Made by a program: the position numbers and the translations under genes
Assembly (NCBI RefSeq): GCF_008806595.1
Contig: NZ_VZRB01000018.1
Location: 112,837 to 176,836 of the forward strand
Source: Streptomyces luteolifulvus
Lineage (GTDB): Bacteria > Actinomycetota > Actinomycetes > Streptomycetales > Streptomycetaceae
Length of the DNA stretch: 64,000 nucleotides
Direction of reading: 5' to 3'
Notes under the pieces: model-generated
Told to the model about the DNA's origin: nothing
Seen by the model: only the letters and a program-made list of their open reading frames with translations
The model's database searches: none
Shown: piece by piece, positions 1 through 8,895 of the stretch
Layout: every line of letters starts with the position of its first letter
Position numbering within the stretch: the stretch's first letter is position 1

Positions 1-1
1 C

Positions 2-1051
2 ACCAACGGAGGCATGCTCCCCGCGCAGGTCCAGGCGGTCGTGTCCACGGTCCTCGCGGACACCGGCGCCCGGCTCGGCATCCACGCCCAGGACGACACG
101 GGCTGCGCGGTGGCGAACACGCTGGCCGCGGTGGACGCGGGCGCGACCCACGTCCAGTGCACCGCGAACGGCTACGGCGAGCGCGTCGGCAACGCCAACC
201 TCTTCCCGGTGGTCGCGGCCCTGGAGCTGAAGTACGGCAAGAAGGTGCTGCCCGAGGGCCACCTCCGCGAGATGACGCGCATCTCGCACGCCATCGCCGA
301 GGTCGTCAACCTCACGCCCTCCACCCATCAGCCGTACGTAGGTGTCTCGGCCTTCGCCCACAAGGCCGGCCTGCATGCCTCCGCGATCAAGGTGGACCCG
401 GACCTCTACCAGCACATCGACCCCGAGCAGGTCGGCAACACCATGCGGATGCTGGTCTCCGACATGGCGGGCCGGGCGTCCGTGGAGCTCAAGGGCAAGG
501 AGCTCGGCGTCGACCTGGGCGGTGACCGTGAGCTGGTCGGGCGGGTCGTGGAGCGGGTGAAGGAGCGCGAGCTCGCGGGCTACTCCTACGAGGCCGCGGA
601 CGCGTCCTTCGAACTGCTGCTGCGTGCGGAGGTCGAGGGCAAGCCGCTGAAGTACTTCGAGGTCGAGTCCTGGCGTGCGATCGCCGAGGACCGGCCCGAC
701 GGCAGCCACGCCAACGAGGCCACGGTCAAGCTGTGGGCGAAGAGTGAGCGCATCGTGGCCACGGCGGAGGGCAACGGCCCGGTCAACGCGCTGGACCGCG
801 CGCTGCGTGTGGCCCTCGAAAGGATCTACCCCCAGCTCGCCAAGCTGGACCTGGTCGACTACAAGGTCCGCATCCTGGAGGGCGTGCACGGCACCCAGTC
901 CACGACCCGTGTCCTGATCTCCACGTCCGACGGCACGGGGGAGTGGTCGACGGTGGGCGTCGCCGACAATGTCATCGCGGCATCCTGGCAGGCCCTGGAG
1001 GACGCGTACACGTACGGTCTGCTCCGGGCGGGGGTGGAGCCGGCGGAGTAG
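2..1051 (+). CDS. cimA: Citramalate / 2-isopropylmalate synthase family enzyme (5'-truncated by window edge)
   Basis: This is the C-terminal part of an alpha-isopropylmalate/citramalate synthase, which condenses acetyl-CoA with a 2-oxo acid at the entry to isoleucine/leucine synthesis. The reading frame is open from base 2, so the N-terminus lies outside the window. Visible are the end of the HMGL-type TIM barrel (TNGGMLPAQV, GYGERVGNANL, HKAGLHASAI) and the LeuA-type allosteric dimer domain over roughly the last 130 residues (VRILEGVHGTQSTTRV onward), which normally binds the feedback inhibitor. The choice of citramalate synthase over a second LeuA rests on this subfamily layout and on remembered synteny (SCO5529 region), not on a diagnostic residue. 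leuCD and the ndgR regulator lie 28 kb downstream. Confidence 0.82.
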   Translation, partial: TNGGMLPAQVQAVVSTVLADTGARLGIHAQDDTGCAVANTLAAVDAGATHVQCTANGYGERVGNANLFPVVAALELKYGKKVLPEGHLREMTRISHAIAEVVNLTPSTHQPYVGVSAFAHKAGLHASAIKVDPDLYQHIDPEQVGNTMRMLVSDMAGRASVELKGKELGVDLGGDRELVGRVVERVKERELAGYSYEAADASFELLLRAEVEGKPLKYFEVESWRAIAEDRPDGSHANEATVKLWAKSERIVATAEGNGPVNALDRALRVALERIYPQLAKLDLVDYKVRILEGVHGTQSTTRVLISTSDGTGEWSTVGVADNVIAASWQALEDAYTYGLLRAGVEPAE

Positions 1052-1075
1052 GCATCGTGCGGGCGTCGGGTCTTT

Positions 1076-1170
1076 CAGCCCGTCCGGCGTTTGAGGACGA
1101 GGCCGTTCAGGCCGAAGGGGGGTCCAGGGGGCAGAGCCCCCTGGCGGGGTCGAAGGGGCGGAGCCCCTGG
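1076..1170. repeat. Dispersed Streptomyces intergenic repeat with two hairpins
   Basis: The gap between two convergent genes holds a GTCCGGCGTTTGAGGAC-type core followed by two GC hairpins: CCAGGGGGC-AGA-GCCCCCTGG at 1124-1144 and AGGGGC-GGA-GCCCCT at 1154-1168. I recognise this arrangement as a palindromic element repeated in many Streptomyces intergenic regions. Here it probably also serves as the shared terminator of the cimA-like gene and the GH30 gene. Confidence 0.7.
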
Positions 1171-1217
1171 GGACGGGACGGGTAGGGGCGGCGGGGGCGA
1201 GGAAACCCGGCGTTACC

Positions 1218-3095
1218 TCACTGAAGCCGCCACTTCTGGTTCGCACCCCCCGTGCACGACCAGATCTGCGCCCGCGCCCCATTCGCCGCCGAGTTGTCCG
1301 TCACATCGAGGCACTTGTCCGCAGCAGCGTTCACGACATCACCCGTCGCGGAGTCGTACGACCACCGCTGCGCCCCGGTCCCATTGCAGCCGTACAGCTG
1401 CACCTTCGCCCCGTCCGCCACCGAACCCCCGCTCACGTCGAGGCACTTGCCCAGCGCCCGGACCGACCCGTCGGCCTGCACGGTCCACCTCTGCGCCGCC
1501 GTGCCGTTGCAGTCGTAGAGCTGCACGGCCGTCCCGTCGGTGCTCGAACCGCCCGCCACGTCCAGGCACTTGCCGGCGAGCCCGACGAACGCCCCCGACC
1601 GGTCACCCCCGCCCGACGGCGTCCCCGTCCAGGTGAACGTCGCCGACGTCTTCCCGGGCAGCGAGTACGTCGCGTGCTGTGATCCCCAGTTGATGGTGAC
1701 GGTCCTCGCGGCCGCCCCGTCGTTGTACGCGATCAGCGCCTTGGAGCCGTCGGGGTTGCGCCACGCCACGTTCGGCACCGCAGAGGATGCCGTCGAGGCG
1801 ATCCGTTGGGCGCCGGGGCGGACGAACTTCGTCAGGTGGCCCATCGTGTAGTACTCCACCGTGTAGTCGACGGTCCCGCTCGCCCCGTCCCCGTGGTGCA
1901 CGGTGATCAGCCCGCTGCACGTCCCGCATCCGCCGTTGTGCGGCCCCCGGTTCTGGTCCACGGCCAGCGACCACTTCGTCACCGACTTCGCCCAGTTCCG
2001 TGTGTAGTCCACGATGTTGAGCATGTCCTCGCGCTGCTGGTTGCCGATCCAGGTCCCGCCCGAGTGCTCGGTGCCGAACGCGTCCAGCTGCGGGTACCGG
2101 TCGTGCACGGCCGTCTGCTTGCCGACGTCCCCGCCGTACCCGTGCCAGGCGATCCCCCCGAAGTTGGGGTGCGCCCGCACCGCCGCGTCGTCGACCGTCT
2201 GCGCCGCGTACGCGTCGTACACGTCCCAGTTCCAGTCGTGCGCCAGCACCTTCGTGGACAGCCCGGCCGCCGCCAGCTTCGGCAGCAGCTCGTTCTTGGT
2301 GAAGTACGCGAGTCCGCTCGCGTTCCAGCTCATCGACGGATAGCCCGCGCAGCAGGTCGGCTCGTTCTGCGCCGTCACGTACGACACCGGGATGCCCTGG
2401 TCCCGGTACGCCTGGAGGTACTTCACGAAGTACGAGGCGAACGCCCCGTAGTACTCCGCCTTCAGCCAGCCCCCGTTGAGCTGCCCGCTGTCCTTCATCC
2501 AGGCCGGCGCGGTCCACGGGGAGGCCATGACGGTGAGGGACGGGTTCAGCCGGAGGGCCTGCTCGGTCAGGGGGACGACGTCCGCGAGGTCGTGCGCGAT
2601 CGAGAACCCGGACAGGGAGGGGTCGGTCTGCCCGGCCGGCATGTCGTCGTACGTGTACCCGTACCGCGCCAGATCCGACCCGCCCATCGGATTGCGCAGG
2701 AACGACAGCCCGATCCCGTCCGTCGGCGAGAACAGCTTCCGCATGGCCGTGTCCCGGGTCGTCTGTGACAGCGCCCCGCCGCTGTTCATCAGCCAGGCCG
2801 CAGTGTCCGTGAAGGACGCTCCGCCCCCGGTGAAGGTCTGGTAGCGGGTGTTCTCGTCGACGGTGATGTTCTCTCCGCTGCCGCCCGCGCCCGCCTGGAA
2901 GGCGAACGGTGTCTGGGCCTGCAGCCCGCGGACCACATGCCGTCCGCTGTCGTCGTCGGTCGTGGTCAGCCAGGTCGTGACCTGCTCGCCGGCCGCCTGT
3001 GCGGTGCCGGCGGCGGTCGTCAGGCCGGCGGACAGTCCGCCGACGGTGAGCAGCCCGGCCAGCGCGAGCCGGACGGTCCGCAGAGCTCTCCTCAT
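1218..3095 (-). CDS. Secreted GH30 glycoside hydrolase with C-terminal ricin-B lectin domain (CBM13)
   Basis: A 625-residue exported enzyme. The chosen ATG gives MRRALRTVRLALAGLL followed by a signal peptide ending near AGTAQA, and GAAGGG lies 9 bases upstream of it; longer starts lack a signal. The catalytic module (about residues 50-490) is a glycosyl hydrolase family 30 barrel with the acid/base Glu in VTAQNEPTC and the nucleophile Glu in AFGTEHSGGTW. A spacer rich in Gly/Ser leads to a ricin-type beta-trefoil with three QxW repeats (AAQRW, GAQRW, ANQKW). GH30 members act as glucosylceramidases, endo-beta-1,6-glucanases or xylanases; the GH3 partner next door favours glucan breakdown, but this is inference. 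Transcribed divergently from the GH3 gene. Confidence 0.88.
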   Translation of the reverse strand: MRRALRTVRLALAGLLTVGGLSAGLTTAAGTAQAAGEQVTTWLTTTDDDSGRHVVRGLQAQTPFAFQAGAGGSGENITVDENTRYQTFTGGGASFTDTAAWLMNSGGALSQTTRDTAMRKLFSPTDGIGLSFLRNPMGGSDLARYGYTYDDMPAGQTDPSLSGFSIAHDLADVVPLTEQALRLNPSLTVMASPWTAPAWMKDSGQLNGGWLKAEYYGAFASYFVKYLQAYRDQGIPVSYVTAQNEPTCCAGYPSMSWNASGLAYFTKNELLPKLAAAGLSTKVLAHDWNWDVYDAYAAQTVDDAAVRAHPNFGGIAWHGYGGDVGKQTAVHDRYPQLDAFGTEHSGGTWIGNQQREDMLNIVDYTRNWAKSVTKWSLAVDQNRGPHNGGCGTCSGLITVHHGDGASGTVDYTVEYYTMGHLTKFVRPGAQRIASTASSAVPNVAWRNPDGSKALIAYNDGAAARTVTINWGSQHATYSLPGKTSATFTWTGTPSGGGDRSGAFVGLAGKCLDVAGGSSTDGTAVQLYDCNGTAAQRWTVQADGSVRALGKCLDVSGGSVADGAKVQLYGCNGTGAQRWSYDSATGDVVNAAADKCLDVTDNSAANGARAQIWSCTGGANQKWRLQ

Positions 3096-3255
3096 GGTGC
3101 GCCGCCCTTCGGGAGGTGGGGGGATGGGGGCGTTGCGAGGCGTGAGTAAATGACGGCTGAGTGACCGCGTCAAGAGGGTGGGCGTTCATTTCCTGAAACA
3201 ACAACACCCCTGATCCGCCTGGACGTTACGTCTGTAGCAGCTCTGACGTGAAGTC

Positions 3256-3301
3256 TTGACGGCTGGGCGGGGGCCCAGTTAACTCACGCCGTGAGCTAAG
3301 T
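3256..3301. promoter_or_regulatory. Promoter-like hexamers overlapped by an operator palindrome between the GH30 and GH3 genes
   Basis: The divergent intergenic region contains TTGACG (3256-3261), a 17-base spacer and TTAACT (3279-3284), reading toward the GH3 gene. The putative -10 is overlapped by the palindrome CTCACG-C-CGTGAG (3283-3295), flanked by further matching TTA/TAA at 3279-3281 and 3297-3299. The odd-centred, CG-containing palindrome resembles LacI/GalR-family operators. No LacI-type regulator gene is in the window, so a trans-acting repressor encoded elsewhere is inferred. Confidence 0.55.
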
Positions 3302-3344
3302 CATGAGTGGAACCCGTGGACTCACGAGAGCCGAGGGAAGGTCC

Positions 3345-6300
3345 ATGCGAAGAACCGCCCTGCTCGTCTCCGCCGCCCTGCTGACCGCACTGCTCCCCCT
3401 GGCGTCCGCCCAGGCGGCCGCCGCCGACGATCCCGCCCCCGTGCCCGTCGACCGCTTCGAGGGCGAGGTGCCCTTCGCAAGCCAGCCGGCCGAGGGCATC
3501 TTCACCTGGGGCAGCGACAGTGACGACCCGCCCGCCCTTCAGCTGACCGCCCGCGCCGACGCCCCCGAGGGCGGGAAGGTCCTCACCGGCAGCTACGACA
3601 TCAGCGGCTGGGGCGGCTTCACCCACGACTACGCCGCCGACGCGCCCGCCCACGACTGGTCCGCCCACCAGGGCATCCGCTTCTGGTGGGACGGCCGCAA
3701 CAGCGGCAGGAAGATCGCCTTCGAGCTCAAGGACGGCGGCGCCCACGGCGAGGCCTCCGAGCTCTGGACGACCTCGTTCACCGATGACTTCACCGGCTGG
3801 AAGCAGCTGGAGATCCCCTTCACCGACTTCGTCTACCGCACGGACTACCAGCCCGTCGGCGGCATCGACCACGTCCTCGGCCTCACCCGGATGTGGGGCT
3901 ACGCCGTCACCCTCCCGACCGGCGTCAAGGGCGAATTCGCCATGGACGGCGTCGAGTTGTACGGCAAAGCCGACCAGTCCCTGCGCGCCCGGGTCACCAC
4001 CGACTCCGCCGTCCACCCCGTCGACGAGGGCCAGGCCGCGGCCGTCCGGTTCACCGTGGCCACCACCGGCGGCGCCGCGATCGACGAGCCCGTGACCGTC
4101 ACCTACGAAACCACCGGCGGCACCGCAGAGTCCGGCACGGACTACACCCCGGTCACCGGCACCCTCACCTTCCCCGCCGGCACACCCTCCGGCACCTCCC
4201 GCACCCTGCACGTCCCCACCCTGAAGGACAAGGCCGCCGAGCCCGCCGAGACGATCCCGCTGAGGCTCACGGTCACCGGAGCCAAGCCTCCGGCCGAGAC
4301 CCCGCAGATCGTGATCGACGCGCACGGACTGCCGTATCTGAACAGCAAGTTGCCGGTCAGGAAGCGCGTCGCCGATCTGGTCTCCCGGATGTCCCTGGCG
4401 GAGAAGGCCGGCCAGATGACCCAGGCCGAGCGCGGCGCCGTCGGCACGCCGGGCGACATCGCCACGTACGGCCTCGGTTCGCTGCTCTCCGGCGGCGGCT
4501 CCACCCCGACGCCCAACACCCCCGAGGGCTGGGCGAAGATGATCGACTCCTTCCAGCTCAGAGCACAGGCGACGCGCTTCCAGATCCCGCTGATCTACGG
4601 TGTCGACGCGGTGCACGGCCACAACAACCTGGTCGGCGCCACGGTCCTGCCGCACAACATCGGCATCGGCGCCACCAGGGACCCCGGCCTCGCCCGGAAG
4701 GCAGGCGCGGTGACCGCCGCCGAGGTCCGCGCCACCGGCATCCCCTGGGACTTCGCCCCCTGCCTCTGTGTCACCCGCGACGAACGCTGGGGCCGCTCCT
4801 ACGAGTCCTTCGGCGAGGACCCGGCCCTCGTCGAGTCCATGGAGACGATCATCCAGGGCCTCCAAGGCGCCCGCAGCGGCAAGGACTTGGCCGACGGCGA
4901 CAAGGTCCTCGCCACCGCCAAGCACTTCGTCGGTGACGGCGGCACCGCGTACGGCTCCTCCTCCACCGGCACCTACACCATCGACCAGGGCGTCACCAGG
5001 GTCACCCGGCAGCAGCTGGAGGCCGTCCATCTGGCGCCGTACCGGGAGGCCGTGGAGCGCGGGGTCGGCTCGGTCATGCCCTCGTACTCCTCCCTCGACC
5101 TCCTCGGAGACGGGCGGGGCCCCGTCAAGATGCACGCCCGCGCCGACATGATCAACGGGCTGCTCAAGGACCGCATGGGCTTCGACGGCTTCGTCATCAG
5201 CGACTGGGCCGGCATCGACCAGATCCCCGGCGATTACGCGTCGGACGTCCGTACAGCGGTCGATGCGGGCGTCGACATGATCATGGTCCCGTACGCCTAC
5301 CAGGACTTCCACGCCACGCTCGTCGACGAGGTGAAGGCCGGACGCATCAGCGAGGGGCGCGTGGCCGACGCCGTGTCCCGCATCCTCACGCAGAAGTTCC
5401 GGCTCGGGCTGTTCGAGAAGCCGTACGCCGACACCGGCGGCGCCTCGCGGATCGGTTCCGCCGGACACCGGGCCGTCGCACGCGAGGCGGCCGCCGAGTC
5501 GCAGGTCCTCCTGAAGAACTCCGGCGGCGTCCTGCCGCTGAAGAAGGCGCAGAAGGTGTACGTCGCCGGTTCCAACGCCGACGACATCGGCAACCAGAGC
5601 GGCGGCTGGACGGTCACCTGGCAGGGCTCCTCCGGGGACATCACGCCCGGCACGACGATCCTGGAGGCGATGCGGAAGAACGCCGCGCACCTGACGTACT
5701 CCAAGGACGCCTCGGCGCCCACCGACCGCTACGACGCCGGTGTGGTCGTCGTCGGTGAGACCCCGTACGCCGAGGGCGTCGGCGATGTCGGCAACGGGCA
5801 CGACCTGGAGCTGTCCGCCGGGGACAAGGCGGCCGTCGACAGGGTGTGCTCGGCCATGAAGTGCGCGGTGCTGATCGTCTCCGGGCGCCCCCAGCTCATC
5901 GGCGACCGGCTCGACGGCATCGACGCCCTCGTGGCCTCCTGGCTGCCGGGCACGGAGGGCGACGGCGTCGCCGACGTCCTCTACGGGAAGCGGCCCTTCT
6001 CGGGACAGCTCCCGGTCACCTGGCCCAGGTCCCTGGCCCAGCTGCCGATCAACGTCGGCGACGCCGCGTACGATCCGCAGTTCCCGTACGGCTGGGGCCT
6101 GACCACTCTCGGCAAGGTGCCGCACGGCGGCGCGACGACACTGAAGGTGCTCGCCGCCGCGGCCCGGGCGGCCGAGCGGGCCGGCGCGCGGGAGGCGGGC
6201 CGTGCGCTCGTCACCAGGGCACGGCTGATCGTCCAGCAGCGGGCCGGGCAGCACATCACCGCGGCGGTGGCGAAGCCCTTCGCCGACGCGGACCATCTCC

Positions 6301-6374
6301 TGCTGAGCGGGCGGTACGGGGCGGCCGTGGACAGGCTCACGGCGGCCTACCGGGCGGCGCCCCGGGAGAGCTGA
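3345..6374 (+). CDS. Secreted GH3 beta-glucosidase with CBM11-like and Calx-beta N-terminal domains
   Basis: A 1009-residue exported exo-glycosidase that would remove terminal beta-glucosyl residues from oligosaccharides. The ATG is preceded by GGAAGG and gives a clean signal peptide (MRRTALLVSAALL... to AQAAAA). Domain order: a CBM11/CIA30-like jelly-roll (about 30-215), a Calx-beta repeat (about 220-320, with TYETTGGTAESGTDYTP), the GH3 N-domain (about 330-690) with the nucleophile Asp near residue 620 in GFVISDWAGID, and the GH3 C-domain (to about 930, ending PQFPYGWGLTT). The protein then continues about 80 residues as an Ala/Arg-rich helical tail, where many GH3 enzymes carry a fibronectin-III domain. 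It probably finishes off products of the divergently encoded GH30 endo-enzyme. Confidence 0.9.
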   Translation: MRRTALLVSAALLTALLPLASAQAAAADDPAPVPVDRFEGEVPFASQPAEGIFTWGSDSDDPPALQLTARADAPEGGKVLTGSYDISGWGGFTHDYAADAPAHDWSAHQGIRFWWDGRNSGRKIAFELKDGGAHGEASELWTTSFTDDFTGWKQLEIPFTDFVYRTDYQPVGGIDHVLGLTRMWGYAVTLPTGVKGEFAMDGVELYGKADQSLRARVTTDSAVHPVDEGQAAAVRFTVATTGGAAIDEPVTVTYETTGGTAESGTDYTPVTGTLTFPAGTPSGTSRTLHVPTLKDKAAEPAETIPLRLTVTGAKPPAETPQIVIDAHGLPYLNSKLPVRKRVADLVSRMSLAEKAGQMTQAERGAVGTPGDIATYGLGSLLSGGGSTPTPNTPEGWAKMIDSFQLRAQATRFQIPLIYGVDAVHGHNNLVGATVLPHNIGIGATRDPGLARKAGAVTAAEVRATGIPWDFAPCLCVTRDERWGRSYESFGEDPALVESMETIIQGLQGARSGKDLADGDKVLATAKHFVGDGGTAYGSSSTGTYTIDQGVTRVTRQQLEAVHLAPYREAVERGVGSVMPSYSSLDLLGDGRGPVKMHARADMINGLLKDRMGFDGFVISDWAGIDQIPGDYASDVRTAVDAGVDMIMVPYAYQDFHATLVDEVKAGRISEGRVADAVSRILTQKFRLGLFEKPYADTGGASRIGSAGHRAVAREAAAESQVLLKNSGGVLPLKKAQKVYVAGSNADDIGNQSGGWTVTWQGSSGDITPGTTILEAMRKNAAHLTYSKDASAPTDRYDAGVVVVGETPYAEGVGDVGNGHDLELSAGDKAAVDRVCSAMKCAVLIVSGRPQLIGDRLDGIDALVASWLPGTEGDGVADVLYGKRPFSGQLPVTWPRSLAQLPINVGDAAYDPQFPYGWGLTTLGKVPHGGATTLKVLAAAARAAERAGAREAGRALVTRARLIVQQRAGQHITAAVAKPFADADHLLLSGRYGAAVDRLTAAYRAAPRES

Positions 6375-6448
6375 GGCAGCGGCTCAGGCAGCACCCCTCC
6401 CATCAGCAATAATGTCCATCTTTGGGAGGCTTCGGGTAACTTCGAACC

Positions 6449-7810
6449 ATGAAGGCCGTCCTCCGGACCCGAAGCCTCCCGGGGTTGCTGCTGGCCCTGG
6501 TGCTCGCGGCCCTGACCGTACTGTCGGTGGGCCCCACACCCGCCTCCGCCGACACCAGCGTCTCCACTGTCGCCCAGGCGCTCCGCAAGAGCCCGGTCTA
6601 CATCGACCCGGCCGCGAGCGAGCAGCTGTCCTCCGCGGACGCCGGCAACCTCGCGCAGCAGATCAAGGACGCCGACAAACCGCTCTTCATCGCGGTCCTT
6701 CCCGCCGGCTATCCCACGGAGGACCTCTTCACCAAGCTGCGCACCGCGACCGGCATCACCGGCCTGTACGCGATCCGCCTCGGCGACCGCTTCGACGCCC
6801 GGGCCGATGCCGTCGTGATGCCGCCCACCGCCGTGCGGAACCTCGTCACCAGCGTCCAGGGCGAGGACGCCAAGGCCCAGCTCAACGACTTCACCGACAG
6901 CGCGGTCACCAACATGGGCGGTTCGGCTCCCTCGACCTGGAACACCTCCGACACCAGCGGCGGGGTGTCGACCACCGCGCTGATCACCGCGGGCGTGGTG
7001 CTGGTGGCCGGCGGTGCGGGCGCCTACGGCCTGGTCCGGCGCAACCGTCGCCGCCACGAGCGGGAACAGCGGGCCGCGCTGGAGAGGCTGCGGGTCGTCG
7101 TCGACGAGGACATCACCGCCTTCGGCGAGGAACTGGACCGGCTCGACTTCCACCCTGCCGAACCGGGCGCCGACGACGCCATGCGCGCGGACTACGAGCG
7201 GGCGCTCGACTCCTATGACCAGGCGAAGACGTCCATGGCCGAGGCCGCCAGACCCGAGGACGTGCGAGGCGTCACCCAGGCCCTGGAGGACGGCCGCTTC
7301 TCGCTCACCGTGCTCGCCGCCCGCCGCGAGGGCAGGCCGCTGCCCGAGCGCCGGCCGCCCTGCTTCTTCGACCCGCGCCACGGCCCGTCGGTCGCCGACG
7401 CCCCCTGGACACCACCGGCCGGCGCACCCCGCGAGGTCCCGGTCTGCGCCGCCGACCGCACCCGCCTGGCCGACGGCCGCGATCCTGTGATCCGCGAGGT
7501 CGACACCGACTACGGACGCCGCCCGTACTGGGACGCCGGTCCGGCCTACGGCCCCTGGGCGGGCGGCTACTTCGGCGGCGGCATCCTGCCCGGTCTGCTC
7601 GTCGGCACATTGCTCGGCAGCATGATGGCCACCCCGGCCTACGCCGCCGACTACGGCTCCGGATACGGCGACTTCGGCGCCTACGAAGGCGGCGACCTGT
7701 CCGGGGCGGACTTCGACTCCGGTGACTTCGGAAGCTTCGGAGGCGGCTTCGACGGCGGCGGCGGAGGGGACTTCGGCGGGGGAGGCGGCTTCGACGGAGG
7801 CGGGTTCTGA
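6449..7810 (+). CDS. Secreted, membrane-anchored protein with TPM-like N-domain and Gly/Asp/Phe-rich tail
   Basis: 453 residues. A signal peptide (residues 1-34, ending PASA) is followed by an extracellular domain of about 140 residues. A single transmembrane helix (about 177-195, ALITAGVVLVAGGAGAYGL) then leads into a basic stop-transfer stretch and a charged cytoplasmic part. The last 60 residues are Gly-rich with FGGG/FDGGG repeats and end in GGGF. This layout (signal, globular domain, TM, Gly-rich end) is typical of the YgcG/TPM group, but I do not see the conserved TPM core well enough to be sure. No enzymatic residues are recognised. The gene stands alone between the GH3 gene and a bidirectional terminator. 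Confidence 0.7.
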   Translation: MKAVLRTRSLPGLLLALVLAALTVLSVGPTPASADTSVSTVAQALRKSPVYIDPAASEQLSSADAGNLAQQIKDADKPLFIAVLPAGYPTEDLFTKLRTATGITGLYAIRLGDRFDARADAVVMPPTAVRNLVTSVQGEDAKAQLNDFTDSAVTNMGGSAPSTWNTSDTSGGVSTTALITAGVVLVAGGAGAYGLVRRNRRRHEREQRAALERLRVVVDEDITAFGEELDRLDFHPAEPGADDAMRADYERALDSYDQAKTSMAEAARPEDVRGVTQALEDGRFSLTVLAARREGRPLPERRPPCFFDPRHGPSVADAPWTPPAGAPREVPVCAADRTRLADGRDPVIREVDTDYGRRPYWDAGPAYGPWAGGYFGGGILPGLLVGTLLGSMMATPAYAADYGSGYGDFGAYEGGDLSGADFDSGDFGSFGGGFDGGGGGDFGGGGGFDGGGF

Positions 7811-7826
7811 GGGGGCTGCGAACGGG

Positions 7827-7860
7827 CACGGGCCCGGCGCGGGGCGGCGCCGGGCCCGTG
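7827..7860. terminator. Bidirectional terminator between convergent genes
   Basis: Fourteen-base perfect arms CACGGGCCCGGCGC (7827-7840) and GCGCCGGGCCCGTG (7847-7860) enclose a six-base loop. It lies 17 bases after the stop of the Gly-rich membrane protein and 40 bases beyond the end of the opposing protease gene. There is no T-tract, as is common in Streptomyces. Confidence 0.8.
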
Positions 7861-7900
7861 GACGTCGTACGAGAAGGTCCCGCGTCCTGCGAGGTGTGCG

Positions 7901-8683
7901 TCAGAGCGTCGACGCCGCCGAGGCGATGGCCGAGGCGAACGTGGAGACCTCGCTGTAGACACCGGGGGCGTTGGGCCGGGCGCACCCTATGCCCCAGCTG
8001 ACGATACCGACCTGGATCCACGCACCCGCGTTGTCCCTGCGGAACATGGGGCCGCCGGAGTCGCCCTGGCAGGTGTCGACCCCGCCCGCCGTGTAGCCGG
8101 CGCAGATCTCGTCACTGGCGACCAGACCGCTGTAGCCGCTGTAGGTGCGGCAGGTGGCGTCGCTGACGAACGGCACGGTGGCCTTGAGGAGGTAGCGCTG
8201 CTGGGAGCCGCCCTCGCGGGCCGCACCCCAGCCGGCGACGGTGAAGGTGCCGTTGTTGTACTGCGGGGTGGTGGCGATCTTCAGCGTCGGCAGATTGATG
8301 GGCTGGGCGAGCTTGATGAGCGCCCAGTCCTTGCCGTTGCCGTTGTAGCCGGGGGCCCGGTAGACCTTGGTGGACCGCACCTGGACCCGGCCGTTGGGGG
8401 ACTGGAGGTCCACGACACCGGCGGTGGCGGTGATGCTGGTGTTGTTGCCGGTGGCGCCCACACAGTGCGCGGCGGTGAGCACGATCTGCTGGGTGTAGAG
8501 GGCGCCGCCACAGCCCATGGAGAGCCGGACCATGAAGGGGAACTCGCCCTGCGCGGCGCGGGTTCCGCCGACGACGGGCGACGGGGCGGCCTGTGCGGCC
8601 GATACGGGCTGAAGACTGGCGATCGCGAGTGCGGCGGCACCGAGGGCCGCGCATCTCTTGAGAGCCGTGAGGAGTCTCTTCAA
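7901..8683 (-). CDS. Secreted trypsin-like serine protease (family S1)
   Basis: 260 residues, resembling the Streptomyces griseus trypsin SprT. It starts at a TTG codon preceded by GGAAGG. A signal peptide and a short propeptide (to about residue 37) precede the mature N-terminus VVGGTRAAQGEFPF, the usual zymogen-activation sequence. The catalytic triad is visible: His in VLTAAHCVG, Asp in KDWALIKL and Ser in CQGDSGGPMF. The Asp six residues before the Ser (VDTCQGDSGG) predicts trypsin-type Arg/Lys specificity. Cysteines pair as expected for the S1 fold. The role is extracellular proteolysis, and in this genus such proteases are typically switched on during differentiation. Confidence 0.93.
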   Translation of the reverse strand: MKRLLTALKRCAALGAAALAIASLQPVSAAQAAPSPVVGGTRAAQGEFPFMVRLSMGCGGALYTQQIVLTAAHCVGATGNNTSITATAGVVDLQSPNGRVQVRSTKVYRAPGYNGNGKDWALIKLAQPINLPTLKIATTPQYNNGTFTVAGWGAAREGGSQQRYLLKATVPFVSDATCRTYSGYSGLVASDEICAGYTAGGVDTCQGDSGGPMFRRDNAGAWIQVGIVSWGIGCARPNAPGVYSEVSTFASAIASAASTL

Positions 8684-8746
8684 CGTGATGCCTTCCGTGG
8701 GGGGTTGGCTAATGACACGCGCATGCCAACGGCGGCAGCAAAGAGA

Positions 8747-8768
8747 TGCCCATTGGCTGGCATGGGCA
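8747..8768. promoter_or_regulatory. Inverted repeat upstream of the trypsin gene
   Basis: TGCCCAT (8747-8753) and ATGGGCA (8762-8768) form 7-base perfect arms around an 8-base spacer in the divergent region between the protease and YdeI-like genes, about 65-85 bases before the protease start. The position and spacing suit an operator, but no binding protein can be assigned from sequence. Confidence 0.35.
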
Positions 8769-8895
8769 GGTCAAAATCAGTTGCTGGATTATCTGAGCGC
8801 CTCACGCACTCGCACAAGAGGGGCGATTCAGCCAGGCGAGACCCGGACCGGTCATGAGGACAGAACCTGGCCTACTTCGGTCCTACGGTCGTTCC

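Noticed and set aside
3279..6296. Long minus-strand open frame (about 1000 codons) opposite the GH3 gene
   Set aside because: In very GC-rich DNA the antisense frame of a long gene stays open. The product is Gly/Val/Asp/Arg-biased without domains, and the plus-strand gene has a signal peptide and GH3 motifs.
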